Assembly: GCA_934101865.1 (NCBI GenBank)
Contig: CAKOSA010000002.1
Coordinates: forward strand, 27,983 to 91,982
Length of the DNA stretch: 64,000 bases
Direction of reading: 5' to 3'
Source of the DNA: an uncultured Bacilli bacterium
GTDB lineage: Bacteria; Bacillota_I; Bacilli_A; RF39; UBA660
A program made the position numbers and the translations under genes. Under the pieces are notes generated by a model. It did not search any database. It was not told where the DNA came from and was given only the letters and a program-made list of their open reading frames with translations. Shown piece by piece: positions 34,012 to 44,710 of the stretch (within the stretch, counting starts at the first letter, position 1; each line of letters opens with the position of its first letter).

Positions 34012-36210
34012 CTATTTCTCTATATACTCACTAGAATTAAATACCGCTTCCGTCTGGTCCATTATCCCATTAGTAGGCACTTCCATATTCCCAATCTCGC
34101 TCTTCTTCTCCTCTATATCCCTAAAAGAACTCGTCGGCTTCACCGAACCAATACTACCAACCTCAGGAAGTCTCGTCATATCGTCCTCGTCAATAATAAT
34201 ATCCTCTTCTCCCTCCAAAGAATTCTCCATATCCGGTAACTTCTTCTCTTCTAAATTATCGTTCAAGATAGCCTTTTCCGTACTAGAAAAGAAATCATCC
34301 GCCTCTTCCTTAGAAGTCTCTTGTCCATTTAATACATTTACATTATCACTAACTTTTGGAGACACAATCCCCACATTATCCTCACTAGGAACCGTCTCAC
34401 TACCCTTGGATCCACTATCCGCACTAGGGAAAATATCCGAAACAACCTCAAAATCGCTGTCCGTAATATCCCTCGCCGTGTCAATCTTAATAATATTCGG
34501 CTCCTTCTCACCGAGGAAAATATCGTCGCTATCAAACGTGAGCGTCAAATCATCCTTATCAGTACTGCTTGGATTTGCAAAAATGTCCTCATCCGCCAAA
34601 GTAGTCGTCTCATCCATCTTCTCTTCCCCATTTTGGAGGGCAGTAGCACTATCGTGAACTTCTACATTGTCATCAGCACTCTTTTCCATTTCAATACCAT
34701 TAATAGTATCCACTTCATCACTAGCACTAACACCAATATCTTCACTATCATTAACACTATCCACATCACTATTCATACCCAATTCCTGTGATGCCTCATC
34801 CTCACTATCAAGCATAACATTGTCAATAACCTCCTGCATCACACCATCAGCAATCACCTTAACACTAGCCAAATCAATATCCCCGCTGTCCTCTACATTA
34901 ACAATAACATTATCCTCTAAACCATCATAACCCCTATTACTAATCTCTCCATAAACCTCATCCTCATCACTCAAAGGGAAATCATAATACCCATAAGGAT
35001 TACTCTCACTTACCTCATCATTAAGAAGATCCTCTTCCAAAAGCAAAGCCGAATACTCAGGATCATTGCCAATCTCACTATCAATATACTTATTACCATT
35101 ACCACTCTCTGCATCAACACTCACATTAACCCCATTATCACTATTGTACGTGTCAATAATACCAAACTCATTCAAAATACTAAGAATATCCACTGTCTCG
35201 TTCTTATCTTTAAGACCCCTAATCTCTTCCTTAGCACTCTCAATTCTTCTCTCTACATCACTAATATTATCATTGACCCTCTTCTCAGCCTTAATAACAC
35301 TATACTGATTATTGCAGAACTTCTCAATATCCATAAAAGAATCCTCATCAATAATCTCTAACTGTCCTCTTAAAAGAAGCCTATCATCAAATATCCTACT
35401 AATCTTCTCTCTCTTACTAACAACATCACTATACTCCGTCTCTATACTACTAATAAGCTCATACAACTTATAAACATATTCCTTCTCCCTCGAAGTATAA
35501 TAATCCATCCTCGCTTCCTTAACATAAGACTTATACTCATTAATCTTACTATCCGGAAGCTCCTGATTTTCGAGAGACTCATAAGCCATATAAAAATTAT
35601 CAAGCTCATCCCTCTTATGCCTAATCTCATCCCGAAGCTTCTCTAACTCAAACTCAATATCACTATAATCAAGTTCCTCACAAAAACTATTATTATGCAC
35701 AAAAGACATAAAAAATTCCAAAAGCTTCTCTTCAAGCTCCCTATTAACCCTATCATTATTAAGAGCCTCTTCCGTAAACCTATCCAAATCCCTTTCGTAA
35801 GTCTTAACCTCTTCCTCCAAAGACTTAATACGATTACAATTACTCAAATACTCCTTAATATTATCCAGCCTATTCTCATAAATAGCCAAGTCATTATACT
35901 GCTCTTTATCCTCTAAGTCTAAGCCTGTAATCTCCTTATACTCATTATTAAACTTCCTAAAAGCATCACGATATCCATTAATATACTTAATAAGAGCATT
36001 AAGCCTTACCTTCTCATCTTCCAAATTATTAGTCTTATAATAAAAGTCCTCAAGCCCCTCTATATAAGCCGTATACCTCTTCTCATTCACCGCCCTCGCA
36101 ACTTCCATATAACTATCCAGAAGCTTCTCCTTATCCTTAGGATTAGGAAAACTAAGACTAGCCTTCAAAATATCATACTTCTTATCAAGAATATCTCTCA
36201 TATCTACCAT
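34012..36210 (-). CDS. Coiled-coil protein with long acidic disordered tail
   Basis: About 732 residues with no signal peptide or membrane helix. The first half (about 1-345) is charged and helical with repeated heptads ('RNRLDNIKEYL'-like, 'RIKSLEEEVKTYERDLDRFTEEAL', 'KRDELDNFYMAYESL'). The second half (about 360-730) is strongly acidic and Ser/Asp/Glu/Asn-rich, expected to be unstructured. No family recognised. It follows the F1-like ATPase genes with 98 bp and no obvious terminator between, so it may be a partner of that machine, for example a cytoskeletal adaptor. ATG at 36210 has AGAGGTG upstream. Confidence 0.75.
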   Translation of the reverse strand: MVDMRDILDKKYDILKASLSFPNPKDKEKLLDSYMEVARAVNEKRYTAYIEGLEDFYYKTNNLEDEKVRLNALIKYINGYRDAFRKFNNEYKEITGLDLEDKEQYNDLAIYENRLDNIKEYLSNCNRIKSLEEEVKTYERDLDRFTEEALNNDRVNRELEEKLLEFFMSFVHNNSFCEELDYSDIEFELEKLRDEIRHKRDELDNFYMAYESLENQELPDSKINEYKSYVKEARMDYYTSREKEYVYKLYELISSIETEYSDVVSKREKISRIFDDRLLLRGQLEIIDEDSFMDIEKFCNNQYSVIKAEKRVNDNISDVERRIESAKEEIRGLKDKNETVDILSILNEFGIIDTYNSDNGVNVSVDAESGNGNKYIDSEIGNDPEYSALLLEEDLLNDEVSESNPYGYYDFPLSDEDEVYGEISNRGYDGLEDNVIVNVEDSGDIDLASVKVIADGVMQEVIDNVMLDSEDEASQELGMNSDVDSVNDSEDIGVSASDEVDTINGIEMEKSADDNVEVHDSATALQNGEEKMDETTTLADEDIFANPSSTDKDDLTLTFDSDDIFLGEKEPNIIKIDTARDITDSDFEVVSDIFPSADSGSKGSETVPSEDNVGIVSPKVSDNVNVLNGQETSKEEADDFFSSTEKAILNDNLEEKKLPDMENSLEGEEDIIIDEDDMTRLPEVGSIGSVKPTSSFRDIEEKKSEIGNMEVPTNGIMDQTEAVFNSSEYIEK

Positions 36211-36308
36211 TAGATTCACCTCTTTATTCTATATTAATTATAACTTCAATTAAACAATAAGTCAATAATTAATCAAACATTTTTAGTTTACTATCCATTT
36301 TGTAAACA

Positions 36309-37076
36309 TCACAAAATCCTCTTATAATTCTCCACACTCTTAAGAATACTCTTCTCCTTCTTCTCCTTAAATTTCTCGTGCCTCTCCTCTTCTTCTCTCT
36401 CCTTAATCTTGTCAAGGGCAGAATTCGTAATCTGACTCCTAAGAACATTCTCTGCTGCAAAAGAAATAGCCTCACACATCTTAAGCTGATAACAAATATA
36501 AAACGTAATCAAACTACTAAGAACAACCCTAATATCCGTCTCCGTCACAAAGTCCTCACCCTCATAATACTCCCCCTCAAACCTAACCGGAAATAAATTA
36601 ATCTCCAAAAAATCAAAAGAAGTCGACGAATAATAATGATTATAATACACATTAATCTCGCTATAATTCATCTCCAAAACACTTTTCTCAATGTACGTTT
36701 CAATCTCACTAAAACGCGTAATAAACTCATCTTTCGCTAACTTCAAAACCACCGTCTCGTCCATAAATGTAATCTTTGAACCAATAATAATCTTGTGAGC
36801 CGTCTTATCCTTCCGAATCTGCCTACTAACCGCTGAATTAAAGTTCCCACAGAACCCATAATCATTCGCAATATAAATATTAAGTTTCGGTTTGTCCCTA
36901 TCGGGGGTAAGAACCTTTTTGTCCAAAACCAAGTTCTTATTATAAACAATCCTACTAAGTATCCGCGTAATCTCTACTCCAACATTCTTATATTTCTCAG
37001 CCTTTTTCCTCGACTTATCAACATTAAGAAGAGCGTGGAAGTTCATAACCTTAACAACATTCTTAATCTTCGCCAT
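36309..37076 (-). CDS. F1-like ATPase gamma-type subunit
   Basis: A 255-residue protein with the two-helix rotor plan of AtpG. 'KLNIYIANDYGFCGNFNSAVSRQI' matches the TSDRGLCGGLNxxI motif, and the C-terminal 'KMCEAISFAAENVLRSQITNSALDKI' matches the second long helix (ExxARMxAMxxATxNA). A charged extension ('EREEEERHEKFKEKKEKS') follows that normal gamma lacks at the end. Its place after an epsilon-like gene and a membrane protein is not the usual F-type order. It contains one dispersed motif near 36895. Strong AGGAGG. Confidence 0.82.
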   Translation of the reverse strand: MAKIKNVVKVMNFHALLNVDKSRKKAEKYKNVGVEITRILSRIVYNKNLVLDKKVLTPDRDKPKLNIYIANDYGFCGNFNSAVSRQIRKDKTAHKIIIGSKITFMDETVVLKLAKDEFITRFSEIETYIEKSVLEMNYSEINVYYNHYYSSTSFDFLEINLFPVRFEGEYYEGEDFVTETDIRVVLSSLITFYICYQLKMCEAISFAAENVLRSQITNSALDKIKEREEEERHEKFKEKKEKSILKSVENYKRIL

Positions 37077-37085
37077 AATAACCTC

Positions 37086-37628
37086 CTATAATTTCTTATA
37101 GTCCTTCTTTTTCTTAAGATGTTCCTGTTTTACAACAATATCATTAAGAAGTTTAAACAAATAATAAGTAAAATACAAAAATACAAACAAAATAAGAAGA
37201 CCCAGTATAATCATAGTAAAAATATTAGCATACTCGTGTGTTAAATAAGTATAAAGCATATTAATAGCAACAATACCCAAACTACTAAGTCCCACAAAGA
37301 ACAAATTATCCGGAATCTTTTCATAATTCTTCGTTAAAATATCCGATAAAAGAATCAAAACAAGAACAATCACAAAATATATAGGATTCATTTCTTGGAA
37401 TGTTGCAATACACCATACAAGGAAAATATAAGCCACTGAAACCAAACTAAAAGCAAGCACACTTTTGTTATCCATTCCCAAAAATAAACCATAAAACTTA
37501 ATCTTACTACTATTAACCTGATACTTCTTCAAAGTAAGCTTTATAAACACCGCCAGTACTACCAAAAAGATAATACCAACCATAGCAAAGTTACTAATAC
37601 CATAAATAATATTCATATACTTTTCCAT
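37086..37628 (-). CDS. Polytopic membrane protein inside the F1-like operon
   Basis: A 180-residue protein with five probable membrane helices (about 10-31, 56-72, 78-95, 106-126 and 134-160) and a basic C-terminus ('KKKKDYKKL'). It has no resemblance to the ATP synthase a subunit: the conserved helix with the essential Arg is absent. Position between epsilon-like and gamma-like genes suggests it is the membrane part of the complex. No family recognised. Confidence 0.8.
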   Translation of the reverse strand: MEKYMNIIYGISNFAMVGIIFLVVLAVFIKLTLKKYQVNSSKIKFYGLFLGMDNKSVLAFSLVSVAYIFLVWCIATFQEMNPIYFVIVLVLILLSDILTKNYEKIPDNLFFVGLSSLGIVAINMLYTYLTHEYANIFTMIILGLLILFVFLYFTYYLFKLLNDIVVKQEHLKKKKDYKKL

Positions 37629-37630
37629 AA

Positions 37631-39239
<1,609 letters not shown>

Positions 39240-39252
39240 TCACCTCTTTTCC

Positions 39253-40578
39253 CTATTTATCCTTACTCACTAAAAACTCAAACAAGTTAATCATATCCCT
39301 TTTACTCTTCGGACTAAACTTATACTGCTGTAAATTCTTAACAATAATCTTACCCTCTTTAAGCCTTCTCTGTAAGTCCTCGCTAATCTCATCCGTATTA
39401 GCAAGCTCATATATCTCCCTAACATCAAGATAACTAAGAAGTTCTATCCTAACCTTACTACCAACCCTCTTCATCTCGGCCGTTTGCACATTACCACCAA
39501 GTCTAGATACCGATAAACCATAATCAATAGCCGGTTTTTCACCCTTAGCAAAGTTCTTAGCCGATAACACAATCTGACCATCACATATCGAAATAATATT
39601 AGTAGAAATATAATCCGTAATATCTCCCGCTTTCGTCTCCACTATAGGAAGAATACTAATAGAGCCCCCATTCTTATGTTGACAACCCTTTTCAAGTAAC
39701 CTCGAATGAGCATAGAAAATATCAGACGGATACGCATCCCTACCAGGAGTCTTCTTACTAGCCAAACTAATCTGCCTATAAATATCCGCGTGTTTCTTCA
39801 AATCATCAATACATACTAAAACATCATAAGTCTGCATCATAAACGATTCCGCTATCGATAAAGCCACATAAGGCGTTAAATAACCCCTTGTTGGAAGTTC
39901 ATCATTAAAAGAAGCAATAATAATACTATAACTACTAGCACCCCTCTTTGTAAGCTCATAATAAATATCCTTAACTTCCTTCTTCGTCTTACCAATAGCA
40001 ACATATATACAAAGAACATTCTTATCCTTCTGATTAACAATCGTATCAAGACAAATCTGCGTTTTACCCGTTTTCTTATCACCAATAATAAGCTGACGTT
40101 GTCCCTTCCCAATAGGGTAAATCAAATCAATACCCGTAATTCCCGTAAGAAGCTCTCTCTTAACAAGCCCCCTATCCATAAGAGGAAGCGGTTTATTCTC
40201 AATATTAAGCATCGTAACATTATCAAACTTTTTCCCAGCAATAAGATCATTACCAAAAATATCAATAACCTTACCAACCGAGTCTAAACTAAATTCACAC
40301 CTAAACTCCTTATTAAGAGCATAAACAATATCCCCAGTCTTAATCTCCTTAGAGATATTAACAAGAGCCACTATACACCTATCCGGATATATCGCAAACA
40401 CATACCCATCAGCCTTATCCGCAATATTAATAGCCTCATAAAAAGTAACATCATTAAGGCCTGATACCTCAATATTATAATCATTAACCTTCGTTACTTT
40501 CCCCGTAGCATAAACATTCCTATTACTCTTAATATTTTCAATAGTCTCATTCAAATTATTTGTAAAAGTATCATTCAT
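39253..40578 (-). CDS. F1-like ATPase alpha-type subunit
   Basis: A 441-residue subunit, shorter than AtpA (about 500). P-loop 'IIGDKKTGKTQICLDTI' (about 164-180), 'LPTRGYLTPYVALSIAESFM', 'YRQISLASKKTPGRDAYPSDIFYAHSRLLEKG', 'ETKAGDITDYISTNIISICDGQI' and the arginine finger region 'GLSVSRLGGNVQT' are present. It should pair with the beta-type subunit to form the hexamer. The N-terminal region that normally binds delta is divergent, which fits the unusual stalk subunit encoded next to it. Confidence 0.9.
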   Translation of the reverse strand: MNDTFTNNLNETIENIKSNRNVYATGKVTKVNDYNIEVSGLNDVTFYEAINIADKADGYVFAIYPDRCIVALVNISKEIKTGDIVYALNKEFRCEFSLDSVGKVIDIFGNDLIAGKKFDNVTMLNIENKPLPLMDRGLVKRELLTGITGIDLIYPIGKGQRQLIIGDKKTGKTQICLDTIVNQKDKNVLCIYVAIGKTKKEVKDIYYELTKRGASSYSIIIASFNDELPTRGYLTPYVALSIAESFMMQTYDVLVCIDDLKKHADIYRQISLASKKTPGRDAYPSDIFYAHSRLLEKGCQHKNGGSISILPIVETKAGDITDYISTNIISICDGQIVLSAKNFAKGEKPAIDYGLSVSRLGGNVQTAEMKRVGSKVRIELLSYLDVREIYELANTDEISEDLQRRLKEGKIIVKNLQQYKFSPKSKRDMINLFEFLVSKDK

Positions 40579-40580
40579 CC

Positions 40581-41338
40581 CTATTCATTCCTCTCACTTA
40601 TACTAAAATCATATACCCTGTTCTTGTACATAATCTTAATACCCCTATAAATACTACTATCATAAATCGTCTTTACATTTTTGCCGTATTTATTATAATT
40701 CTCATCTTTCTTGCCAACCATTACCCTAATAGTAGGATCGTTCAAACTAACAAGCTGATCCAAATAATCAATAAAGTTATCAATACTAGTATCAACACTA
40801 ACACTCTTAAACATCTCATATATCTTATACTCTTCATCATTTAAAAGTTCCCTAACTTTCTTGTCCTGATTACTAGCACACTTTATATCATATATAACAT
40901 CACTCTTAAACTTCCTTTTAAGCCTCTTACAGAAATCAAACCTATTATCACTCTTTGCAAACTTCACAAAGTCCTTAACTAAGGCATTGTAGTCAATAAC
41001 AAAGTTCTCATCTATCTTTCGGTTAAGTTCAAATACACCCTTATCGTGATACTTCGTCTTTGAAAGTAAATCAATAACATCCGTATCAAAATCATACTTA
41101 TTACTTATTTTTTCCTCATTATTCTCTTTAATTTCTTCTTCTCTACTTTTTATAAGTTCGTCAATCTCATTAAGTTTATTTTCCTTTTCATTAATAAGTT
41201 CATCATATCCTTGTAGTTTATTGACGAAATAAGACTTTGTCTGGTCATTAACGATAGCCACTGTCTTTTTAAAGATAAGAAACATAAAGAGAACTAATAC
41301 TGAAATGACCACACAAGATATAATAAATACTATAATCA

Positions 41339-41339
<1 letters not shown>
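40581..41339 (-). CDS. b/delta-like peripheral stalk protein
   Basis: A 252-residue protein with one N-terminal membrane helix (about 1-22) and a charged coiled coil (about 35-80, 'NEKENKLNEIDELIKSREEEIKEN') like the b subunit. A soluble C-terminal part ends 'DSSIYRGIKIMYKNRVYDFSISERNE', which recalls the last strands of the delta subunit (DxSLIGGxxxxxGDxxxDxSxR). I read it as a b-delta fusion. The start overlaps the c-like stop (TAATG). Fusion is inferred from pattern only. Confidence 0.65.
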
Positions 41340-41602
<263 letters not shown>

Positions 41603-41623
41603 CTAACTCCCCTATTCTCCTTA

Positions 41624-41652
41624 ATTATATCAATTTTAAGAAAATGTGTCAA
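41624..41652 (-). promoter_or_regulatory. Promoter of the F1-like ATPase operon
   Basis: TTGACA (41647-41652), 17 bp, TATAAT (41624-41629), a consensus sigma-A promoter 37 bp before the c-like start codon. Confidence 0.8.
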
Positions 41653-41669
41653 TAAAAGTGTGTAAATTA

Positions 41670-41708
41670 ATTGAAAAAGATATAAGGGGGGATATTCTTA
41701 TATCTTTT
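41670..41708 (-). terminator. Terminator separating the surface-protein gene from the ATPase operon
   Basis: AAAGATATAAG, a loop with five C, CTTATATCTTT then TTC on the minus strand. Confidence 0.75.
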
Positions 41709-41750
41709 GGGTGGGCCCTATTGGGGGTGTAGAGGTATATTAGGGGTGTA

Positions 41751-42791
41751 TTACTCAGTGCAGTTGTCACAAGCTATCGTATAGGGGTTATCAAAGGAGC
41801 CATCTCCACCTGTTACATAGACATCAGGTTTTAAGTAGAAAGTGGGGCGATAGACAAGTGAATAGTACGAAGAGATTTTGACTACATATCCAGCATTAAC
41901 ACTCCAACCGGAATACGTGTTAGAGGCATAAGGTGTAAGCAACCATTCGTAACCTTTATATAACCAATTCTTATTTCCAAAGTAAAATTCACCTTGGGTG
42001 GCTGTATCAGTACTAGTATAATAGCCACTAGCGTACAAGTAATCACTTAGATACATTAGTCCTATCTTGGAAGTTACACTGGTATCTCCCGTACTAGGTC
42101 CAGAAGATGTACAAGAGTTACCTCCTCTTTCACATAGATACCAGTCTTGTTTACTTTGATCAGTACCACTTCCATAGAGATACCAAGTAGTAGTTTCAAT
42201 ATAACCTCTTAAACTACTATCAATACCATAAGTTATAATATTACTACAATCTTTGGTTTTATAACTATTATTAGAATAGTAGTAAGTCCAATTAGCACAA
42301 TCCCCGTAAGAACTACTAGTATCATTTTTATTATAAAAGTATTCATTTAAAAGAACATTGAGATTAGCTGGGGAGGTTGTAGATTTTCCCGTCCAATCAT
42401 TTGCATAATCGGAATAAGTATCAGAAGTATTACTCTTATTATATACGCCCCAACTATATCCACCTAAGGAACGAGTTCTAATTAGTTTTACTAATTCGGT
42501 ATTTGATACACCGTGGCTATTACTATCAAAGACACCTATTATTCTATACATATCATTATTAAATTTAACATAGTTATTTACTTCTGATCCTATATATCTA
42601 TATTCGTGACTATTAGTATAATATACTCCACTATCTCCGACACTCCAACTACTTCCTTTATTTAAGGCTTTAACAGTATCTACGAGAGTAGTGCCAACGG
42701 CATAACTCTTTTTAAATACTGTTAAAGATATTATTACAGCACCTACTATAATTATAAATACAAGGGAAGTTATTAATTTCTTTTTATCCAT
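41751..42791 (-). CDS. Secreted protein with shared 'RIIG-NPYT' C-terminal domain, 1
   Basis: A 346-residue exported protein: signal or anchor helix at about 7-27, then directly the domain shared with the three genes to its right. Landmarks: 'GDSGVYYTNSHEYRYIGSEVNNYVKFNNDMYRIIGVFD', 'LVKLIRTRSLGGYSWGVYN', 'NDWTGKSTTSPANLNVLLNEYF', 'KIGLMYLSDYLYASGY', 'NWLYKGYEWLLTP' and the end 'PTFYLKPDVYVTGGDGSFDNPYT' followed by a short Cys-x-x-Cys tail 'CDNCTE'. It lacks the N-terminal TasA-like part of its neighbours. Surface display or pilus-tip role is possible. I do not recognise a named family with certainty. Confidence 0.8.
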   Translation of the reverse strand: MDKKKLITSLVFIIIVGAVIISLTVFKKSYAVGTTLVDTVKALNKGSSWSVGDSGVYYTNSHEYRYIGSEVNNYVKFNNDMYRIIGVFDSNSHGVSNTELVKLIRTRSLGGYSWGVYNKSNTSDTYSDYANDWTGKSTTSPANLNVLLNEYFYNKNDTSSSYGDCANWTYYYSNNSYKTKDCSNIITYGIDSSLRGYIETTTWYLYGSGTDQSKQDWYLCERGGNSCTSSGPSTGDTSVTSKIGLMYLSDYLYASGYYTSTDTATQGEFYFGNKNWLYKGYEWLLTPYASNTYSGWSVNAGYVVKISSYYSLVYRPTFYLKPDVYVTGGDGSFDNPYTIACDNCTE

Positions 42792-42819
42792 TAGTGTACT
42801 CCTTTCTCTTATTTATATT

Positions 42820-44322
42820 TTATCCTTGTTCAAGGGTATAAGGATTATTATAAGTTCCAAAACCTCCGGAAATTTTGATATCAGATTTGAGATAGAAGGT
42901 TGGACGTGAGCCTTGTGGATATTCCGTGGTATCACTGAAAACTGAACCACTAGACGCAAACCACGTTTCCCGACCAGTCGAGGTGTTAGGCGTAAGCGTC
43001 CAATCCGAACCATTAAATAACCAATTCTTATTGCCGAAGTAATACTGACCTTGTGTACTTGTATCAGTACTAGAATAATAGCCACTAGCATATAAGTAAT
43101 CACTTAGGTACATTAGTCCCACTTTCGAAATTACACTAGTATCTCTTGTACTAGATCCAGAAGGCGTACAAGAGTTACCTCCTCTTTCACATAAATACCA
43201 GTTTTGTTTACTTTGGTCAGCACCACTTCCATAGAGATACCAAGTAACATCTTCGATATAATTAGTTAACTTACTATCAATGCCAAAACCTACTATATCA
43301 CTACAATCATTAGTTCTGTAATTGGTACCAACATAAAAATAGGTCCAATTACTACAAGCTCCATAAGTACTACTAGTATTAGTTCTGTTTATAAAATACT
43401 CATTAAAGATGGCATTAAGATTAGCTAGGGAAGTTGTAGATTTACCCGTCCAATCATTAGTATGGTCATAAGAAGTACCAGAACTACTATTATATACTCC
43501 CCAAGAATAGTTCCCGATAGGGTTTGCCATTATTAATTTAACTAGATGTTGACCTTCTATTCCGTGACTATTTTCGTCAAATACTCCTATTATCCTATAT
43601 AAATCATTATTAAAGCTAACCCAGTTATTGACATTTGCACCTACATATCTATAATCGTGATACTTAGTAGTACCGTCATCTGCTGTATAACTGTTAGTTG
43701 CGTATACACCACTATCTGTTAAATCAGCATCCCAATTATCTCCTTTACTTTGACTTATAATATAGCTATTAGCATTAGCAGGGAGAGCTACTTCATTACC
43801 AGTTGTATACACCGCATACCCATTAGTTGTTGCCTTAGCACTAAATCCCTTACCAGCCTCACTATTAGGAGTATCTTCACTAAGCCACATCCTAACCTTT
43901 ATCTTCTTACTTTCCCCTGGGACTAGGGTAACATCTTTACTAAGTATATTAGAAGTATCTAACGTATGTACCTCTCCATCATCTATCTTTATCTTAATAT
44001 ACTTATTATTAATTAAATTCTCCGAAGTTGTATCTAATAACTCCACATTAAACTTATAAGTCAAATTCCCTGTATTAGTTATCTTCAAACTATAAGCATC
44101 ACTACGTTCCCCTTCCTCATCCGATATAGGGAAAGCACTAGCTAGTGTTAACGTTGTATTCTCATCAAAAGTCAAATCTAATAAACCCGTTGTATAATCC
44201 TCTGTACTCCCATAATCCTTATTAACATACAGAGCATAAGTATTACCACTCATTGACATTACTGTAAACACGCAAGCAATAATAAGTAATAAAACCAAGT
44301 TTCTCTTCAATATCTTATCCAT
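42820..44322 (-). CDS. Secreted TasA-like plus 'RIIG-NPYT' domain protein, 2
   Basis: About 500 residues. Hydrophobic leader (about 6-28), a TasA/camelysin-like beta domain (about 29-185; 'YGSTEDYTTGLLDLTF', 'YSLKITNTGNLTYKFNVELLD', 'KIKVRMWLSEDTP') and the shared C-terminal domain (about 205-500) from 'DSGVYATNSYTADDG' to 'PTFYLKSDIKISGGFGTYNNPYTLE'. Paired cysteines suggest disulfides. ATG at 44322 is preferred over 44346, which lies inside the leader RNA. Expression probably depends on the leader with a G10 tract just upstream. Confidence 0.82.
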   Translation of the reverse strand: MDKILKRNLVLLLIIACVFTVMSMSGNTYALYVNKDYGSTEDYTTGLLDLTFDENTTLTLASAFPISDEEGERSDAYSLKITNTGNLTYKFNVELLDTTSENLINNKYIKIKIDDGEVHTLDTSNILSKDVTLVPGESKKIKVRMWLSEDTPNSEAGKGFSAKATTNGYAVYTTGNEVALPANANSYIISQSKGDNWDADLTDSGVYATNSYTADDGTTKYHDYRYVGANVNNWVSFNNDLYRIIGVFDENSHGIEGQHLVKLIMANPIGNYSWGVYNSSSGTSYDHTNDWTGKSTTSLANLNAIFNEYFINRTNTSSTYGACSNWTYFYVGTNYRTNDCSDIVGFGIDSKLTNYIEDVTWYLYGSGADQSKQNWYLCERGGNSCTPSGSSTRDTSVISKVGLMYLSDYLYASGYYSSTDTSTQGQYYFGNKNWLFNGSDWTLTPNTSTGRETWFASSGSVFSDTTEYPQGSRPTFYLKSDIKISGGFGTYNNPYTLEQG

Positions 44323-44348
44323 AGTACCATCCCTTTCTTTATACACAG

Positions 44349-44520
44349 AAAAAGACTATAACAAATTAGAGTACTCCCATACTCTTTATGTTATAGTCTA
44401 TTCCATTTAATATAGTAGCTCCGCTACTTAATGTACCTGTCGGTACAATCCCCCCCCCCATTTAATAAATGTACCTCAAAAAATTTTTTTGAAATTTTTT
44501 TCATATAAGATTGCACCTCT
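44349..44520 (-). promoter_or_regulatory. Leader RNA with G10 tract and attenuator-like terminator, copy A
   Basis: On the minus strand, in order: AGAGGTG and ATG (44504) of a short ORF; ten G (44451-44460); hairpin TGTACC-GACA-GGTACA; hairpin AGTAGC-GGA-GCTACT; then a compound hairpin with outer stem AGACTATAACA/TGTTATAGTCT and inner stem AGAGTA/TACTCT, followed by TTTTTC. The surface-protein ATG is 26 bp further on. The block from the G tract onward is nearly identical to 50035-50228. Confidence 0.85.
44424..44504 (-). CDS. Leader peptide ORF, copy A
   Basis: A 26-codon ORF with AGAGGTG 9 nt upstream. N-terminal part MKKISKKFFEVHLLN, then GGG from the G10 tract, then DCTDRYIK and TAG. The last 11 residues (GGGDCTDRYIK) are the same as in copy B although the N-termini differ. 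With one G fewer the frame would run on through both small hairpins and stop at TAA (44366-44368) inside the terminator stem-loop. With one G more it would stop seven codons after the tract. Confidence 0.6.
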   Translation of the reverse strand: MKKISKKFFEVHLLNGGGDCTDRYIK

Positions 44521-44615
44521 CTTTCTTCTATTTTCTATCACCATAATACCAAATATTTACAAATATTGCAAGCCCTTTCCCAAACTTTTTCCATATTTCC
44601 TCATAGTGAAAATAA

Positions 44616-44710
44616 CTAAACACTCGCCCTTAACTTCTTAGTAATACTAACAAAAAACTCCTCACTCCATATATCAAGCTCCCTAAACTTACTAATTAGT
44701 AACTCTCTTA
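44616..44710 (-). pseudogene. Possible displaced C-terminal coding remnant after the AbiEi-like gene
   Basis: In another frame of the minus strand, overlapping the end of the AbiEi-like gene, codons typical of this DNA (AGG, GAG, AAG, AGT) read LLISKFRELDIWSEEFF and on to KKLRASV then TAG. It could be the original C-terminus of the upstream gene after a frameshift, or the tail of a lost toxin gene. A chance open frame cannot be excluded. Confidence 0.3.

Noticed and set aside
44441..44460. G10 tract as an assembly or sequencing artefact
   Set aside because: The same count appears in two separate leaders and in both preserves the same reading frame into an identical peptide end, which an artefact would not be expected to do twice; read-level checking is still useful.
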